The notes beneath the pieces are model-generated. The model had not been told where the DNA came from, made no database searches, and was given only the letters and a program-made list of their open reading frames with translations. The translations under genes and the position numbers were made by a program. From assembly GCA_007922195.1 (NCBI GenBank), contig ML682005.1, positions 36,744,259 through 36,808,258 on the forward strand: 64,000 nucleotides of DNA, written 5' to 3'. This stretch comes from Podocnemis expansa (lineage: Eukaryota > Chordata > Testudines > Podocnemididae). Below are positions 1 to 11,634 of this stretch, piece by piece; the stretch's first letter is position 1; every line of letters begins with the position of its first letter.

Positions 1-38
<38 letters not shown>
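1..38. repeat. Homopolymer T tract at window edge
   Basis: The window opens with 38 consecutive T residues. It could be the poly(A) end of a minus-strand retrocopy, an ordinary mononucleotide run, or a contig edge; what lies to the left cannot be seen. Confidence 0.9.
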
Positions 39-41
<3 letters not shown>

Positions 42-399
42 TTTCATGGAGAAGTTCCCTGAGTGACAGGCCCACAATCCTGGGTGAGCTTAATTAAAGT
101 CCATAAAGGAAACTAAAGCACTCAAAATCGCTGCCTTTGGGGCTCCCACACACTCTTCTTTTCCTTTATTTGCTGACACTTTTAAAGAAAATGCATTTAA
201 AAGTGCTTATTTGGAGGATGGGTGTGGATTCAGTTCCTTCAGTTCCCCCTTCTGTTCTTTCTCCCAGTTTAAGTCTTTGTAAGACTTTAAAATTCTGTTG
301 TCAGTGTTGTGGGGCCCACTCATGCAAGGTGTGCTGGACCTCCTGGGAGTGCTGAGTGACTTCAGTTTCTCATTGCTATCACTAATCATCAGCAAATCC
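39..399. other. No recognised feature
   Basis: AT-leaning non-repetitive sequence. Short ORFs on both strands (up to 72 codons) show no recognisable domain or splice context, and I see no gene. Confidence 0.5.
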
Positions 400-570
400 T
401 TAGCACTGAGGGTAGCACTTTCTATCTCTAGAGTGCTTTAGAAAGTTGGTTAGGTACCATTGTCTGTATTTTAAAGATGAGTAAACCTGAGGCATAGAAA
501 CTAAACCACTTGCACAAGGTCATACAATGAGTCACTACTGGAACCCCTCTCTTTGCCTGGTCCTAATGGC
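400..570 (-). repeat. MIR/CORE-like SINE remnant
   Basis: The order of a gapped 'ttttaaagatgagtaaacctgaggc' type block, 'cacttgcacaaggtcata' and an 'aatgagtcactactggaac' block matches the body of an ancient MIR-type SINE read on the minus strand. It is strongly diverged and the ends are approximate. Confidence 0.5.
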
Positions 571-628
571 ATTGAAGTTTGGTGGCAAAAGCCCTACTAC
601 TGTCACTGAGGGAGGGACTAGGCACTTC

Positions 629-992
629 GGCTGTGTTCACACAGCACTCTTATTTCGAAACAACAGAGGTTGTTTCGAAATAACAAATACCTTGTTCACA
701 CGACGCACGGTTGTTTTGAAACAAGTTAAACCCCATGCGGGGACGAAACAACGTTGTTTGGAAATGACTGTTTCGAAACAACGCCGTGAGAACATGTTGT
801 TTCGAAACAACGGTGACTTGTTTTGAAATAACTGTTGCCTGAACCTGCTATATTTTGCTTTGAGCTTTTTTCCTTAATTTGAATTAACAAACTGTTAATT
901 CGAATTAAGTTATTTCGAAATAAGGTGTTATTTTGATACAAGTTGTTTCGAAACAACCGTATCGAAATAACCCCCTGTGTGTGAACACAGCC
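629..992. mobile_element. Palindrome-rich MITE, 15-bp perfect TIRs, 3-bp TSD
   Basis: A 364-bp element with perfect 15-bp terminal inverted repeats, GGCTGTGTTCACACA at 629-643 and its complement at 978-992, flanked by TTC on both sides (626-628, 993-995). A 3-bp duplication suggests a PIF/Harbinger-type origin. The interior carries about a dozen copies of TTGTTTCGAAACAA and variants such as TTATTTCGAAATAA and TTAATTCGAATTAA, so either strand can fold extensively. It has no coding capacity of its own; ORFs crossing it at 527-826 and 726-1103 are chance. It is related to the elements at 38145, 39816 and 46647. Confidence 0.85.
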
Positions 993-3600
993 TTCTTGGC
1001 TATGATCACCTTCAGCATAAGAACTTCTCTTTCCTCCTCTGAAGTCACTGGAAATGTAGTTGCCTTTGACTATAATGGAAACAGACCTAGGATTTGGTAA
1101 CAAATTGTATTTGGAGTAAACTTTTTGAATAAAATCTTAATTTGTGGCAGAGGGATTATGATGTCTTAGTCTAATTGTAGATACTTAAGTCTGAGAATTG
1201 AATGAACAATTTAAACATTTCCAAGTGACCTAGATATATGAGAAGAGAACTGGGTGCCCCAAAACTCTTCAGTTCCAATAGTTGCGCTTATGGGAATTTA
1301 GTTATTCCCCTCACAGTAGTTGTTCAGCTACTTGCAGATATAATTTATTGTGTGGGGCAGCTGTACACCATGGTGATAGGCATTGTATTCTTTGCTTTAT
1401 GTCACTTTGAAATTTATCAAAAGGGCTATGTAACAAGCAAAATGGGTAGAGGGAGGGAAGTGGACCCGAGAATAAAATAAATGTAACTAGTAAATTCTGC
1501 AGTTCTAATTTTAACCTTTTACATCTGGAACTAGGAGTCGAACACTTTTTAATTGGAAGGTGTTTAGATGTTGCATTTTTATTCCGTTATAGAAATCAGC
1601 CCTCCTAATTTGCAGGGTGTGTTTGTGATGTGAAATGTAACATCTCACAATGTTACGTATGCTGCCATGTTAACAAAGAACCAAACATCATTTATCTTCC
1701 TGAGCCTTTTTTTGTCAATTGTATCTCGTGCTCACTTGGGGAAGAAACCATGAAAATCTTAAAGTTTATGTGAAGGCTATGAACTACCAAGGAAAAATTT
1801 TGGCTGACCATAGAACTTTTGCAAAAAAATTTATAAAGAACTATTAATTGATTAAAATAAATATTTCTTAAATTCCCTTTTGATTCCCTCCCATCATTTT
1901 TAATGGGTTACAGGTAGTTAGATCTAGATTTTTGGAAATGACCCTAGATTTTGAAATTGCTTCTCCACATCATTTCCCAGCTCAGGGATATTTAAATCCA
2001 GGGGTTTTATGTTCAGATCCATCTATATGATGAAACCATAGCTGTGGCTAGGTTATCCTGGTACATTATATTGTTCTTCAGACTTCCAGAAAGCCCATTA
2101 GATGCCTTTGTCCCTCAACTGTTTCTTATAATATTCCTTTGTCTGTCAACTTTCCCCTTGTCTTTCCTCCTGGAAGAAATGTATTGACAGTTAAAGGATT
2201 AAATACATAGCTTTATGGGTTGGGACGTTATGAAGTCTGCACTCATTAATTTCTCTGTGTGGCCATCAGGAATTTTAATTAATATCTCTATCATGGCTGC
2301 TATAAGTGATATCTTGGCTTCCAGATGCAGGGTGGTGAGGGAGCCAGAGATTACACTTGAGAAGAGTGACAGCTTTCAGGTGTATTTGCAGGTTTTGTAC
2401 TCTCTCTAGTAAGAAGAAAGTCAATACTGGTTGCCACGTTACTCCTGCGGGAGAAAAAAACAGCCCCTTTTTGTAGGTAGCCTCACTCGTGACAGTAACA
2501 TCACGTCTGTTTCTGCCCTTGTCAACACATCTCACTGTCCACAATCACTCATCATCTCCAGACAGACAGCACTGGAGGAGATCATCAATTGCCAATGCAA
2601 TTCAGCAGATACACTTCATAAATTTTAATTACATTCCCACTGAAAATGAATGGTCAGAAAATATAAAACATCTGCCATCCAGATCATTTACATTTTTCAT
2701 ACAATAAATCATCAGCAACATCCAAAACAATAGATTAAATCATATGGAGTGTGGTAGGTCAAGAAAGAAGAAAAGGCACCCATTGTGTGATCATTGTTTG
2801 GACCAAAGCCATTATACAGTGAACAATATCAAGGGGAAAATATATATAAAAAAGTAGTTACCATTTGGACTTGTCTTCATAAATAAAAGATACCTGGTCT
2901 TATAGACCCTGCTAATTGATCTATTACTGTGTCTATAATAAAATGAGAGCTTGTTTAAGTAAAAGAATATTTAGCAAATGAAGAAGGGAAAAAGTGAGCA
3001 TTTATCAGTTGATTGGCTGGCCTATCTACCTTGTAGGTAAAGAGGTAATTTCAGTTAAAGAACCATCAGTTAATCAGTTTTTATTAGGTATCATGTTCAT
3101 AAAAGTACCTCAAACTTGTTATTAGGGGTGATGAAGTCCTCACATGAGAATAAAGTCCTACATGTTGCAGGGAGCAGACAGAATCATGGATCTGAAATTT
3201 GAGTGAGAGGTCAGATCTAGGCAGTCGTAGAATAATGTATGGGATGCTGATGATGTAAAGCTTCCCCTTGAATATGCACCAGAGTCTAAAGCTGTGGGAA
3301 TGAGACTTTTTTTCCTTGAATTTCCAATTGTAAAACTAACATGATCAAAAGCACATAAATGACTTGGAAGGCTAAGGTTGTTTCTTGGGGGTAGGAGAGT
3401 GCTTCTTCCCCATGAGGTAGACAGACTTGTGCTGAAAGTAGTCAGGATAGCACATTTGGTGACTCGGTACAAACTCACTCCAGTTTCCAGGTACAGACTC
3501 AGGTGGCTAAGCTGAGTCACTTTTCATGTTACCACTACCTATGTTGTTGTTGCTATTGCTCTCTTGAAAAGATCTGGCCCATGTCTGTCTACCCAAATGG
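993..3600. other. No recognised feature
   Basis: About 2.6 kb of AT-rich sequence without recognisable repeats or coding motifs. Small ORFs (up to 120 codons, for example 3158-3520 minus) have no visible domain and no conserved-looking context. Confidence 0.5.
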
Positions 3601-3614
3601 TGAAAGACTGTACC

Positions 3615-3705
3615 AGTTGCAGTATAGAAATACCCTATATCCCATTGACTTTCAATAAGACAAGGGCTCCAAAGTTATTTAGGCACTTTTGAAAATTTTA
3701 AGATG
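3615..3705. repeat. Fragment of a TTTAGGCACTTTTGAAAA-type repeat
   Basis: Contains 'cccattgactttcaataaga' followed by 'tttaggcacttttgaaaa'. The same word pair recurs near 38.7, 39.1 and 57.9 kb, so this is a dispersed low-complexity-like repeat, probably a degraded MITE. Confidence 0.45.
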
Positions 3706-3929
3706 GTGTTGAGTAGAAGATATTACTTTAGAGCTGGTATCGTCCCTGGGACATATTGCATCTTTCTCCAAAGTGCTGCTGTCCCTCCTGGATGACTCCT
3801 GCAGCTGTCTCCATGAAGGTGCTCTGGTTTAGCAGCCTTGATCCTCAAAGATGCCTGTCTCCCATTGAAATCAACAAAAGTTAGATACCCCAGTACAATG
3901 GAGAATCTGGCCAGCATTGTAATGCATCA

Positions 3930-4222
3930 TATTTAGGTATCCTACCACTTGGTGGAATCCACAGCATCAAATTAAGAAGGGGGAGCGTTAAGTGTTTAAG
4001 AATGGGATACACAAAAGCTGACATACTGAGCGGGGAGCACCTAACCTAACTAGTACCAAGGAGAGAGGTGGAGAGTAATGCCAATCTTCTCAAGATGTTA
4101 GGTATCTAATTCTGGGTTAGAGGAGGTAGCTATCTGTACTTGGGCTTCACAGCCATGAATCCTCTCCTTGGGGTAGGTGCCCCTGTTCACAAAAGGGTTG
4201 GGTGTAGTAGGTGCTGGTACTC
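3930..4222. repeat. Unclassified old interspersed repeat, left part
   Basis: Repeat-like wording ('gttaggtatctaattctggg', 'cctctccttggggtaggtgc') resembles the section after 4590, and the CR1 end at 4225-4580 seems to split the two. I cannot name the family and boundaries are approximate. Confidence 0.3.
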
Positions 4223-4224
4223 CA

Positions 4225-4580
4225 AAGAGGGGGGGACTTAATAGCAGCCTTTAACCGCCTGAAAGGGGTTTCAGAGAGGAAGGAGCTAGCCTGTTCAGTG
4301 GTAGTAGCTGACAGAGCTAGGAATTATGGTCTCAAGTTGCAGTGGATGATGCCTAGGTTGGACATTAGAAAAAATGTTTTTTGCTAGGAGGATGCTGAAA
4401 CACTGGAATGGGTTACTGAGAGAGGTGGTGGAATCTCCATCTTTAAAGATTTTTAAGGTGCAGCTAGATAAAGCCCTGGCTGGGATGATTTAGTTGGAGT
4501 TGATCTGCTTTGACCAGAGGGTTGGACTAAATGACCTCGTGACATTCCTTCCAACCCTGATCTTTTTATGATCCTGTCCC
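4225..4580 (+). mobile_element. CR1 LINE, 3' end only
   Basis: A 5'-truncated CR1 copy. It shows the end of the reverse-transcriptase ORF ('aacactggaatgggttactg', 'gtggtggaatctccatcttt') followed by the short 3' UTR ('agggttggactaaatgacct', 'cattccttccaaccctgat'). This is the commonest kind of CR1 fossil in reptile genomes. No ORF remains. Confidence 0.85.
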
Positions 4581-4589
4581 CACCTCCTC

Positions 4590-5225
4590 TACACCCAAGT
4601 ACCTTTATAGTCGAGTGGGTAGGGAATTTATGTGGGAAGTGGGGAGCTTGGTTCAAGTCACAGTTCTGCACAGGTAAAGTGAGAGTTCGAGCCAGGGGGT
4701 TTCCTTCCCTAAGTTAGTGCTCTAAGCAGTGCTCATGGGAGACTTCCTACTCCTGGCCTAGTGGTCAGAGCACTCTCGTAGGAAGTAAGTAATCTAGACT
4801 CAGACCCTTCCTTTGCCTCAGAAGAGCTGACGCTTGAGCTCAGGTCTTCCACTTCCTACATGATTGCCCTAACCATTGGGCTGTTGAGTAAAAGGGCACA
4901 ACCACTGTTGGTTTGTGCAGATCTGGACTCTGATTTCCAGGGCAGCCTCTGAGCGTTCCTAGTGATCAGATAGTGAAGGTAAGAAAAGTGAGGGAACATT
5001 TGTCTTTTGAGGATCCTGCTGAAGATCCATTGTGCAAGAAGCCAGGGCAGCTGTGTGCAAAGCTGCTGGCAGAAATTTATGAACATAAGGAACTTTATCA
5101 GCAGAAATGTAGATGCCCTGGGAATTTAGACACTTACAGAATTCCGATGGTCTAAGTTTTGGACTTGCGTGTCTGAAGTAGCAGTTAGGCACATAAATCC
5201 TTTTTTGGATTTAGGCCTTGTTCCT
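4590..5225. repeat. Unclassified old repeat, right part, with tRNA-like words
   Basis: Contains 'cctagtggtcagagcactct' (4757-4776) and, inverted, 'ccctaaccattgggctgtt', both tRNA A-box-like, plus 'ttaggcacataaatcc' near 5188. It looks like an old SINE or medium-reiteration repeat broken by the CR1 at 4225. Not confidently classifiable. Confidence 0.3.
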
Positions 5226-6450
5226 TGCACAGCTACTAAATCGGCCAGCCAGATACTGGCATGCTACACAGAAACATTCTTGGTCCCTGAAATCCAAAAT
5301 AATTATCTGACCCTCAGCTTTAATGGATCCAGATTATAAATGTTTTAAAAATGGCATCCAAACAGTACTAGATAGGGCAGGTTTAGAAGTACCATATGAG
5401 TAATAAACCCTATATTTTATTCACACGCTGGTGGGTTCTTTTACATGTGAGTGAATCCACAAAGCAGCTGAGATATTTACAGGCTAGGCGCTAATGAGAT
5501 TAGCACGGATTTGTTAACTTCTATGTATTTCATGTTGAATGAACTGGGTAGATATTTTGTATATGCTCCACAAATGTTTATTTTGACTGCAAGTCTTGTC
5601 ATATTGTGTATTTATGTGAACTAGAAAGATGTATGATTAGCCTGAGGAGATATCTGCACTCTTAAAAAAAAAATGAAGAATGGCTGTAAAAGCTATACTT
5701 TTATCTGTTTTATGTTCTTCTAATGCTGCTAAATTGTTGTATATTAGATTAAAAAAGTAGTTCATCCTGATGTTGTATCATGAGCATGTCTACCAGTGGT
5801 ATGTACAATATAAGCCTCTTTTTCATTTGATTTACTGCTGTAAAAATGAAATACAAAATACTCGTAACACATAAGAGAATAGTATGTCTTTGAGATTGCT
5901 CAAGGTGTTCAATTTGAGATTTTAGGTCACAGTTAGGAATACCAGTTTTCTGCCTTAAAGTATCTACACATTTTTTCTTCAGTTCCACAAAGATCTGAGT
6001 AAAATAGTAGCAATTGCTCCACACTCACATCTGACATAGAGTATCTCAGGGTGGATCTCTTTTCCAGTGATGATAATCATTGCAAAATCTAACACATGTG
6101 CTGCAATGCAGATTGTTATTTGTTACTATATCTAGAGTTTCACATGGTGCTTTAGAGACAAATAAAAGTCAGAATGCTGTTTGGTGTTCTCTTTTCTGCC
6201 AGACATGGTTTATTAGCAGCTTTATTTAGGGATTGGCTAAGTAGTTTTTTATGTGTGACCTCTTCCACCACTGCTTCTACCCAGAATGCACTCTGAACTG
6301 GACATTTTCTCCCCCAAGAACATTTAGTTATGCACCTCCTGCCACAGTTGTCCCTTCATGGTGATTATTTTTCATTCCCTCCCCTAGCCTTTCATGTTCC
6401 ATCCAAGAGCATGAGTTAAGTGCTGAACTATCATGCACAGCTTTTCCCAC
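5226..6450. other. No recognised feature
   Basis: AT-rich sequence. A 91-codon minus ORF at 5749-6024 shows no recognised domain. Confidence 0.45.
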
Positions 6451-6451
6451 A

Positions 6452-6600
6452 GTGGCCATGTCTACACTGCAGTCAGGGTTGAACATGCAGCTCGTGTAGA
6501 CGTTCCTGTTAGCAGTAATCCAACTAGATTGCTAAAAAATGGCAGAGAGGATGCACTGGTGTGGGCTTCAACACAGGCTGTACAGGCAAGTATATATTTA
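6452..6600 (+). mobile_element. Truncated MITE of the TATGTCTACACT group
   Basis: Begins 'ggccatgtctacactgcagt', has an internal second GTGTAGACGTTCC, then 'aatccaactagattgctaaa' and 'gggcttcaacacaggct'. This order matches the left half of the MITE at 15048-15292. The right terminus is missing. A 93-codon ORF across it is not a gene. Confidence 0.5.
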
Positions 6601-7074
6601 GTAGGGATGGGAAGGGTACAACCCACTCTGGAAGCAAGAAGTACTGGCCAGCTTGCTTTCATGCCACTTCCAGACAGGGACACAACAGTGGCCACCTGTT
6701 TTGCAGTTGTTTAAGGGGTGGAGAGGGGCAGGCTGAGAGAAGCGTCCTCCTTATGGCCTCTTCATGCAGCCAGACTCAAGTGCAGTCTCTATGCCACAAC
6801 AATGCTGTGACTCCTCCGTCCTCACACCTCTTGGATGTTAGTTGGGTGGCTGCCCCCCATGGATGGTGGAGTTAGCTGAACACACAAAGGGCAATATGCT
6901 GTACCCCATAAAGAAATATAATAGCAGTTACACCCTCTCCTTGTGAAAGAGCTCTGCGATGCGTTTTCCCAGCACTTCTCACTACTCCAAATGTAAACAA
7001 TTGCTTAGAAAACCTCAAATTTACAAGTGGCAGCAGATCAAATCAGCATCTAACTTTACAAATGTTCATTCAGA
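6601..7074. other. No recognised feature
   Basis: Mixed-composition sequence with overlapping ORFs on both strands but no domain or repeat that I recognise. Confidence 0.4.
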
Positions 7075-7075
7075 C

Positions 7076-7196
7076 TAGGATGACCAGTTAGCAAGTGTGA
7101 AAAATCAGGATGGGAGTAGGGGAATAGGCACCTGTATAAGACACAGCCCTGAATATTGGAACTGTGCCTATAAAATAGGGACAACCGGTCACTGTA
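7076..7196. mobile_element. Short TIR element (TAGGATGACC...GGTCACTGTA)
   Basis: About 120 bp with imperfect inverted ends TAGGATGACC and GGTCACTGTA, and an internal 'gtgaaaaatcaggatggg' / 'taaaatagggacaaccggtc' pair. It is likely a small nonautonomous DNA transposon. I could not see a convincing TSD. Confidence 0.55.
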
Positions 7197-7359
7197 AATC
7201 AAATTGAACACAAACTATAAATGTGAAATTTGCCCAGATCTAGTTTAATTTACTACGTGGGTCTCAAAATGCTCTAGGTGTTAGAAAAAAGCATACTACC
7301 TTACCAGGTAGCCCATATGTTCATATATGCATTTCCCACAAAACAGTGACTATTTAAAG

Positions 7360-7529
7360 CAGGGGTCTCAAACTCAATTCACTATGAGGGCTGCATGAAG
7401 ACTAGTACATTAGTCCAAGGGCCGCACCACTGAACCTTTTCATACCACAATATTGCAAATATCAGTAACAATCATGTTGTCATGGGCCATAGGAAATAGC
7501 TTTAGGGGCCCGTGTGTTTGAGACCCCTG
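7360..7529. mobile_element. Nonautonomous hAT element with perfect 8-bp TSD
   Basis: A 170-bp element starting CAGGGGTCTCAAACTC and ending TTTGAGACCCCTG. Both sides carry the perfect 8-bp duplication ATTTAAAG (7352-7359, 7530-7537). CAG...CTG ends with 8-bp TSDs are diagnostic of hAT transposons. Internal words 'ggctgcatgaagac' and 'gggccgcaccactg' remain. No transposase is encoded. Confidence 0.92.
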
Positions 7530-7769
7530 ATTTAAAGTGATAAGGTCACTTTTGTGTGATACACCAAAAATAACATCCAAGCGCCTTCTGCTGCTCAAAC
7601 AAAGAAATTAATCAGATAACAGTGTTCAGAGAACTGTGTGCATTCCTATTGATGTCTGATTGATAATTGTGCACACACAAATATTAGTCTATTATGCTTG
7701 AAATGCATTGCACAAACATTAACTAGTTCAGTAAACAAAATACTCTAATAGGGCTGCATTATCATATAA

Positions 7770-8347
7770 TAGAGCCCTGCAGATCTACGGGTATCCACTG
7801 CAGATCTATGGTTGTGGAAAACCAGAGACCCATTGCTGTGGATTGACTCATGGATGCAGCTTCTACTTTTACCTTCTCACAGTGCAATCCATTGCTGAAG
7901 CCACTGTGCTGATCTGTGTTGGCAGCACGCAGGGGAACAAGGAAGCGCTCCAGCCAATCCTAAATTGTGATCTGCCAGCCAATCAGTCTCAAGTTGAGGC
8001 TTGAAGAGCCACTGCTGGCCTTTGATTGGCTCATTCCCCATTATTTCCCTGCCCACCTATTCCTTTTCTTGTTTCCAGTTGGCAAGCCATTGCTGTCAAT
8101 CAGAGATTTCATTGGTGATTGATAGCACAGCATGCGAACCACAAACAAAGGAAAAAGTGAGTGGGACTCATATGGGGAATGAACCAATCAAAGGCTGACA
8201 TGCTGTGTGTGAGCCCAAGCTGGGTTGCAGATGTGGTTACGGATCCAGCTAAACCCTGGTATATAGATTTTGGATTGGATCAATGCTATCACTGAGAGGA
8301 TGCAGATCGGATGCGGTTCCACATCTTTGTATCCAAGCAGGGCTCTA
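7770..8347. mobile_element. hAT-like element with 11-bp TIRs and internal fold-back
   Basis: A 578-bp element with perfect 11-bp ends TAGAGCCCTGC and GCAGGGCTCTA, flanked by CATATAA(T/A) on both sides. The middle (about 8015-8190) is a long imperfect palindrome: 'cctttgattggctcattccc' pairs with the complementary 'ggaatgaaccaatcaaagg'. A related copy in the opposite orientation lies at 35166-35812 with an 8-bp TSD, which supports hAT. No ORF of note. Confidence 0.85.
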
Positions 8348-10906
8348 CATATAAAATACTCCAAATGCATCTATTTTTTATCTAATGGTATATGTCAAAC
8401 TTTTTAGAGAGATTAATACTTCCAACTTCCAAGAAGTTATCATTACAGATGGTGAAGCTCAATTAAGCCATTTCATTCACTTTTTTCTCCCAATTATTTA
8501 CTGTACTCCAATTATTTACAAGAGTTTAGCAGTGGGACATTATTGCATATTTACATTTGTTAGAAATCTTTTGCATTATGTTGAACAGATTTAATGTTAC
8601 AAGTTGACAGAAGCCTCTTTGCTTCTTAAAGTTTAGATAAACTTGTATGATGCACAGCGAGCATAGCCAGATGAACTTGGTGACGAAAACTGCATGATTG
8701 AGTAATGTGGCACTAAAGAATTAAAGGCTTTAAAATAAGCTGATCTTTTTAATAGCACTTTCTCTAAAATTTGTGAAAATGAATTATCTGAAAAATATTT
8801 GTTCTTTTTATGTTGTGACGTGCAACTTTGATAAACTAAGTTGAAAAGCAAATTTTCCACCTGCATTTATTTTTCTGAAGGGGGTAGAATGAGAAGTGTA
8901 AAGAAATCCTAGTGTCCCATGAATAGTTTCACAGATCTTGAGGTCTTGAACAAACTGAGCACTGAGAGAAAGAGTACAAGGAGAAATCTCTTGCTGGAAT
9001 CAAATTGTGGCTGACCCAAACATCAAGTGGAGCATGTTGTATGATAATCTAAACAAGAAAGTGTGAAATCTGTTAGAGTGAAGATAAGTTTCAGCAATCT
9101 CCCTTCCATTTCATAACGTCTTCATTACTGAGGTTCACTTTTGCACCCTGATTTACAGGACAGAGACTTCCTTTCGCTTCTGTATTAGCCTTTCCCTGTT
9201 TCTTTTACTGCATTTGTTTAGAAGTTATTGAATGGGACCTTTCCCTAACATACAGCCCACATATTCCTATAACAATCTTCTAGAATTTGGTTATTGTTAG
9301 GAGCTGCTGTCATTATCTGCTTTTTATTAAACATGCAACGTACACAGTATTTTCCTTTCATATTTATATGCTAAACCATCTGAAAACAAGTCACAAAGTC
9401 AAACTTGAAGATCTCCTTGGTTTTTAGTCAGTCCTTACTCAGACCATTTGACATTGATAATTTTCCAAAGTAAATGCTGCTAGATCTTTGAGATTTGACC
9501 CAAAGAGAGTGCTATGATTTTGTGGAGACCTAGAGTATACCGTTTAAATTATTGCTGCATTGCCAGGCTGTACTGTATTTCATGGTAACTACTGACTAAC
9601 TACCTAGAAAATAATGGTAACAGATTGGAACACCCATCTTTTACTAAGTCACCTTTATGTGTCTGTTTGTGCCACTGCTTTGTCCCACTTTTGCAGTGGC
9701 AGGTTCTTTGTTAATACTTCTGATTCATTAGTCTTTATGTCACTTCTTTTACTGCACCAAATTTGGGTCTAATAACCATCATTTTCATTGATGGAACTGT
9801 TGTTGCTGAATCTGCAGGCTTTGCACACATAGGAGTTGATTAATCTGATATGCTAACGTAGGACCTGATGTCTCTTCTGGCAACTTCCCCACCTCTGTAG
9901 TTTGTGTTTTTCAGTTTTAAATTGGTAAAATTAAATGTCTTTAATAGCCTATTACTGGACTCTTTAACATGACAGAGAGATGGTGAATACAAATAGAGTG
10001 CTTGAAAAATCTGAGTCTGTGGTGCTTGGCAGTGCTCATGGACTGTTCAGTAGTGTTTAGAGGATCATAGATATTAGAGATGGACAAGACATTAGTTTAA
10101 ATTGTGGTCCCATTGATGTCACTGGCAAAACTCCTATTGAATTAGGTAAAGTCAATTTCACTTGTGTCATCTTTTCCATCCACTTTGTATGCAACACTGT
10201 TCACTGCAGTCCAGTCTGTTATATGCCAGATTACTGATAGCTCCTTGAATTAAAACTGAGATTTGATACTGGACTACATAACTACAGTTGTATTGATCCC
10301 TGTATAAGTTTTCACACAGTACCATCTAAAGTTTAACTCCCCAAGCTCTGTCAGCATGCACTGTGCTTATTTAAAATCCTGTGAATAGTTTGTTACCAAT
10401 AAATCCTAGTCAGGAATATGGAAGGTATATCCCTAAGATACTGCATATTTCAACTTTCCAAGACTCTGGTGAGAGTTTTGATTCATTTAAAGTTCTGCTC
10501 TGGCTCTCACAGCTTTGGAGTAATTATGGGCTTGTATTTTCTAGTGGTGTTTCTGTGAAGCCAGAGGCTTAATCTTTGACCCTAAATCTAGTCACTATGT
10601 ACTGCTTCAGCAGTGTAAATAAGCCAGAAAGTGACCTTAAAGGGGCAACTGAGTATTCCTCCTGATACGGGGACTGATTAGAGTGGTAGGGCTGCTTGTG
10701 TAGGCCGTTACAGGTCATCTGCTTTTCTACCACCTTGACACAGGGGACTGGGAGAAGTGGAGGCAGGTGTAGGTAAGGTGTGGGAGGCGGAAAAGCACTG
10801 TGTCTGATCCTTATAAAATTGTTGTAATGGCCATAAATAAGAGCAGTCTTTAGGCTGTTCTGAGTTTCACTTGAATCTATTTTGGTCTGTGGTAGCCCAA
10901 GATCAG
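8348..10906. other. No recognised feature
   Basis: About 2.6 kb of AT-rich, repeat-poor sequence. No exon-like ORF, RNA gene or terminal-repeat structure was recognised. A 128-codon minus ORF at 10569-10955 runs into the neighbouring PLE insertion and is not supported. Confidence 0.45.
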
Positions 10907-10917
10907 CTGAGCAGAAA

Positions 10918-11119
10918 TAGAAGCAAGGAGTTCTGTGGCACTTAAAGACTAACAAATTTATTTATCACATGAACTTTTGTGGGAGAAAATCCCACTTCAT
11001 CAGATGCTTTGAAGATGGGGGAACTTACAGAATGGGATGAAATATCTGTTAGCTTTTAAGTGCCACAGGACTCTTTGCTTCTTTTGCTGAACTAGACTAA
11101 CATGGCTGCCCTTTTGGAA
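10918..11119. mobile_element. Penelope-like tail, snap-back insertion with 11-bp TSD
   Basis: A 202-bp insertion flanked by the perfect 11-bp duplication CTGAGCAGAAA (10907-10917, 11120-11130). The left part is the PLE 3' tail on the minus strand ('aagcaaggagttctgtggca', 'gggagaaaatcccacttcat', 'cagatgctttgaagatgggg'). The right part is the same tail on the plus strand ('gttagcttttaagtgccaca') and ends with the terminal block 'actagactaacatggctgcc'. Left and right arms are inverted repeats of about 45 bp; only the right end has the roughly 35-bp terminal extension. The single TSD pair shows one insertion event. Confidence 0.85.
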
Positions 11120-11130
11120 CTGAGCAGAAA

Positions 11131-11630
11131 ATGTAACTTAGACATGCCTTTTCATTCTGTTCTCCTCAGCTGTATCAAGCATAAACTTGGCAAAGTTATG
11201 TTTAAGTCCTATAAATCTTAGTTGCGCATAGTTTCAAAGTAATATCAAACAGCCTCAGGGGCTGTGACCCTTCTGAATGGAAACTAGCAAAAATGTTCAC
11301 ATGAACCTCTGAGACTACCAGGTATTACAAAATTTTACAAACATAAAACCTGTAGAAGTTTTGTGGAATTCCATGATCCATTTCTGGACTACAGGCAACA
11401 ATTAGAAATCTAGCAAAAATGTGAGGTAATTTGTTGTTCAACAAAACTCTGCCAAATCAGAATAGAAGTTAATGCCATGAATTATAATGCATTTACATAA
11501 ACAATGTTTCTTCTCAGTTTTGAACTTTAAGGATCAATCAAATAGTACATGGAGAATCATGGCCTTGCTTTTGCTCCTAATGAACTGCTGTTTCACTACA
11601 TTACATTATCCTTTCTGTGAACCTCACAAT
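11131..11630. other. No recognised feature
   Basis: About 500 bp of AT-rich sequence with no recognisable repeat or ORF. Confidence 0.4.
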
Positions 11631-11634
11631 TAGT

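Noticed and set aside
726..1103. 125-codon minus-strand ORF
   Set aside because: Runs through the palindromic MITE at 629-992; the protein is made of repeated unit translations.
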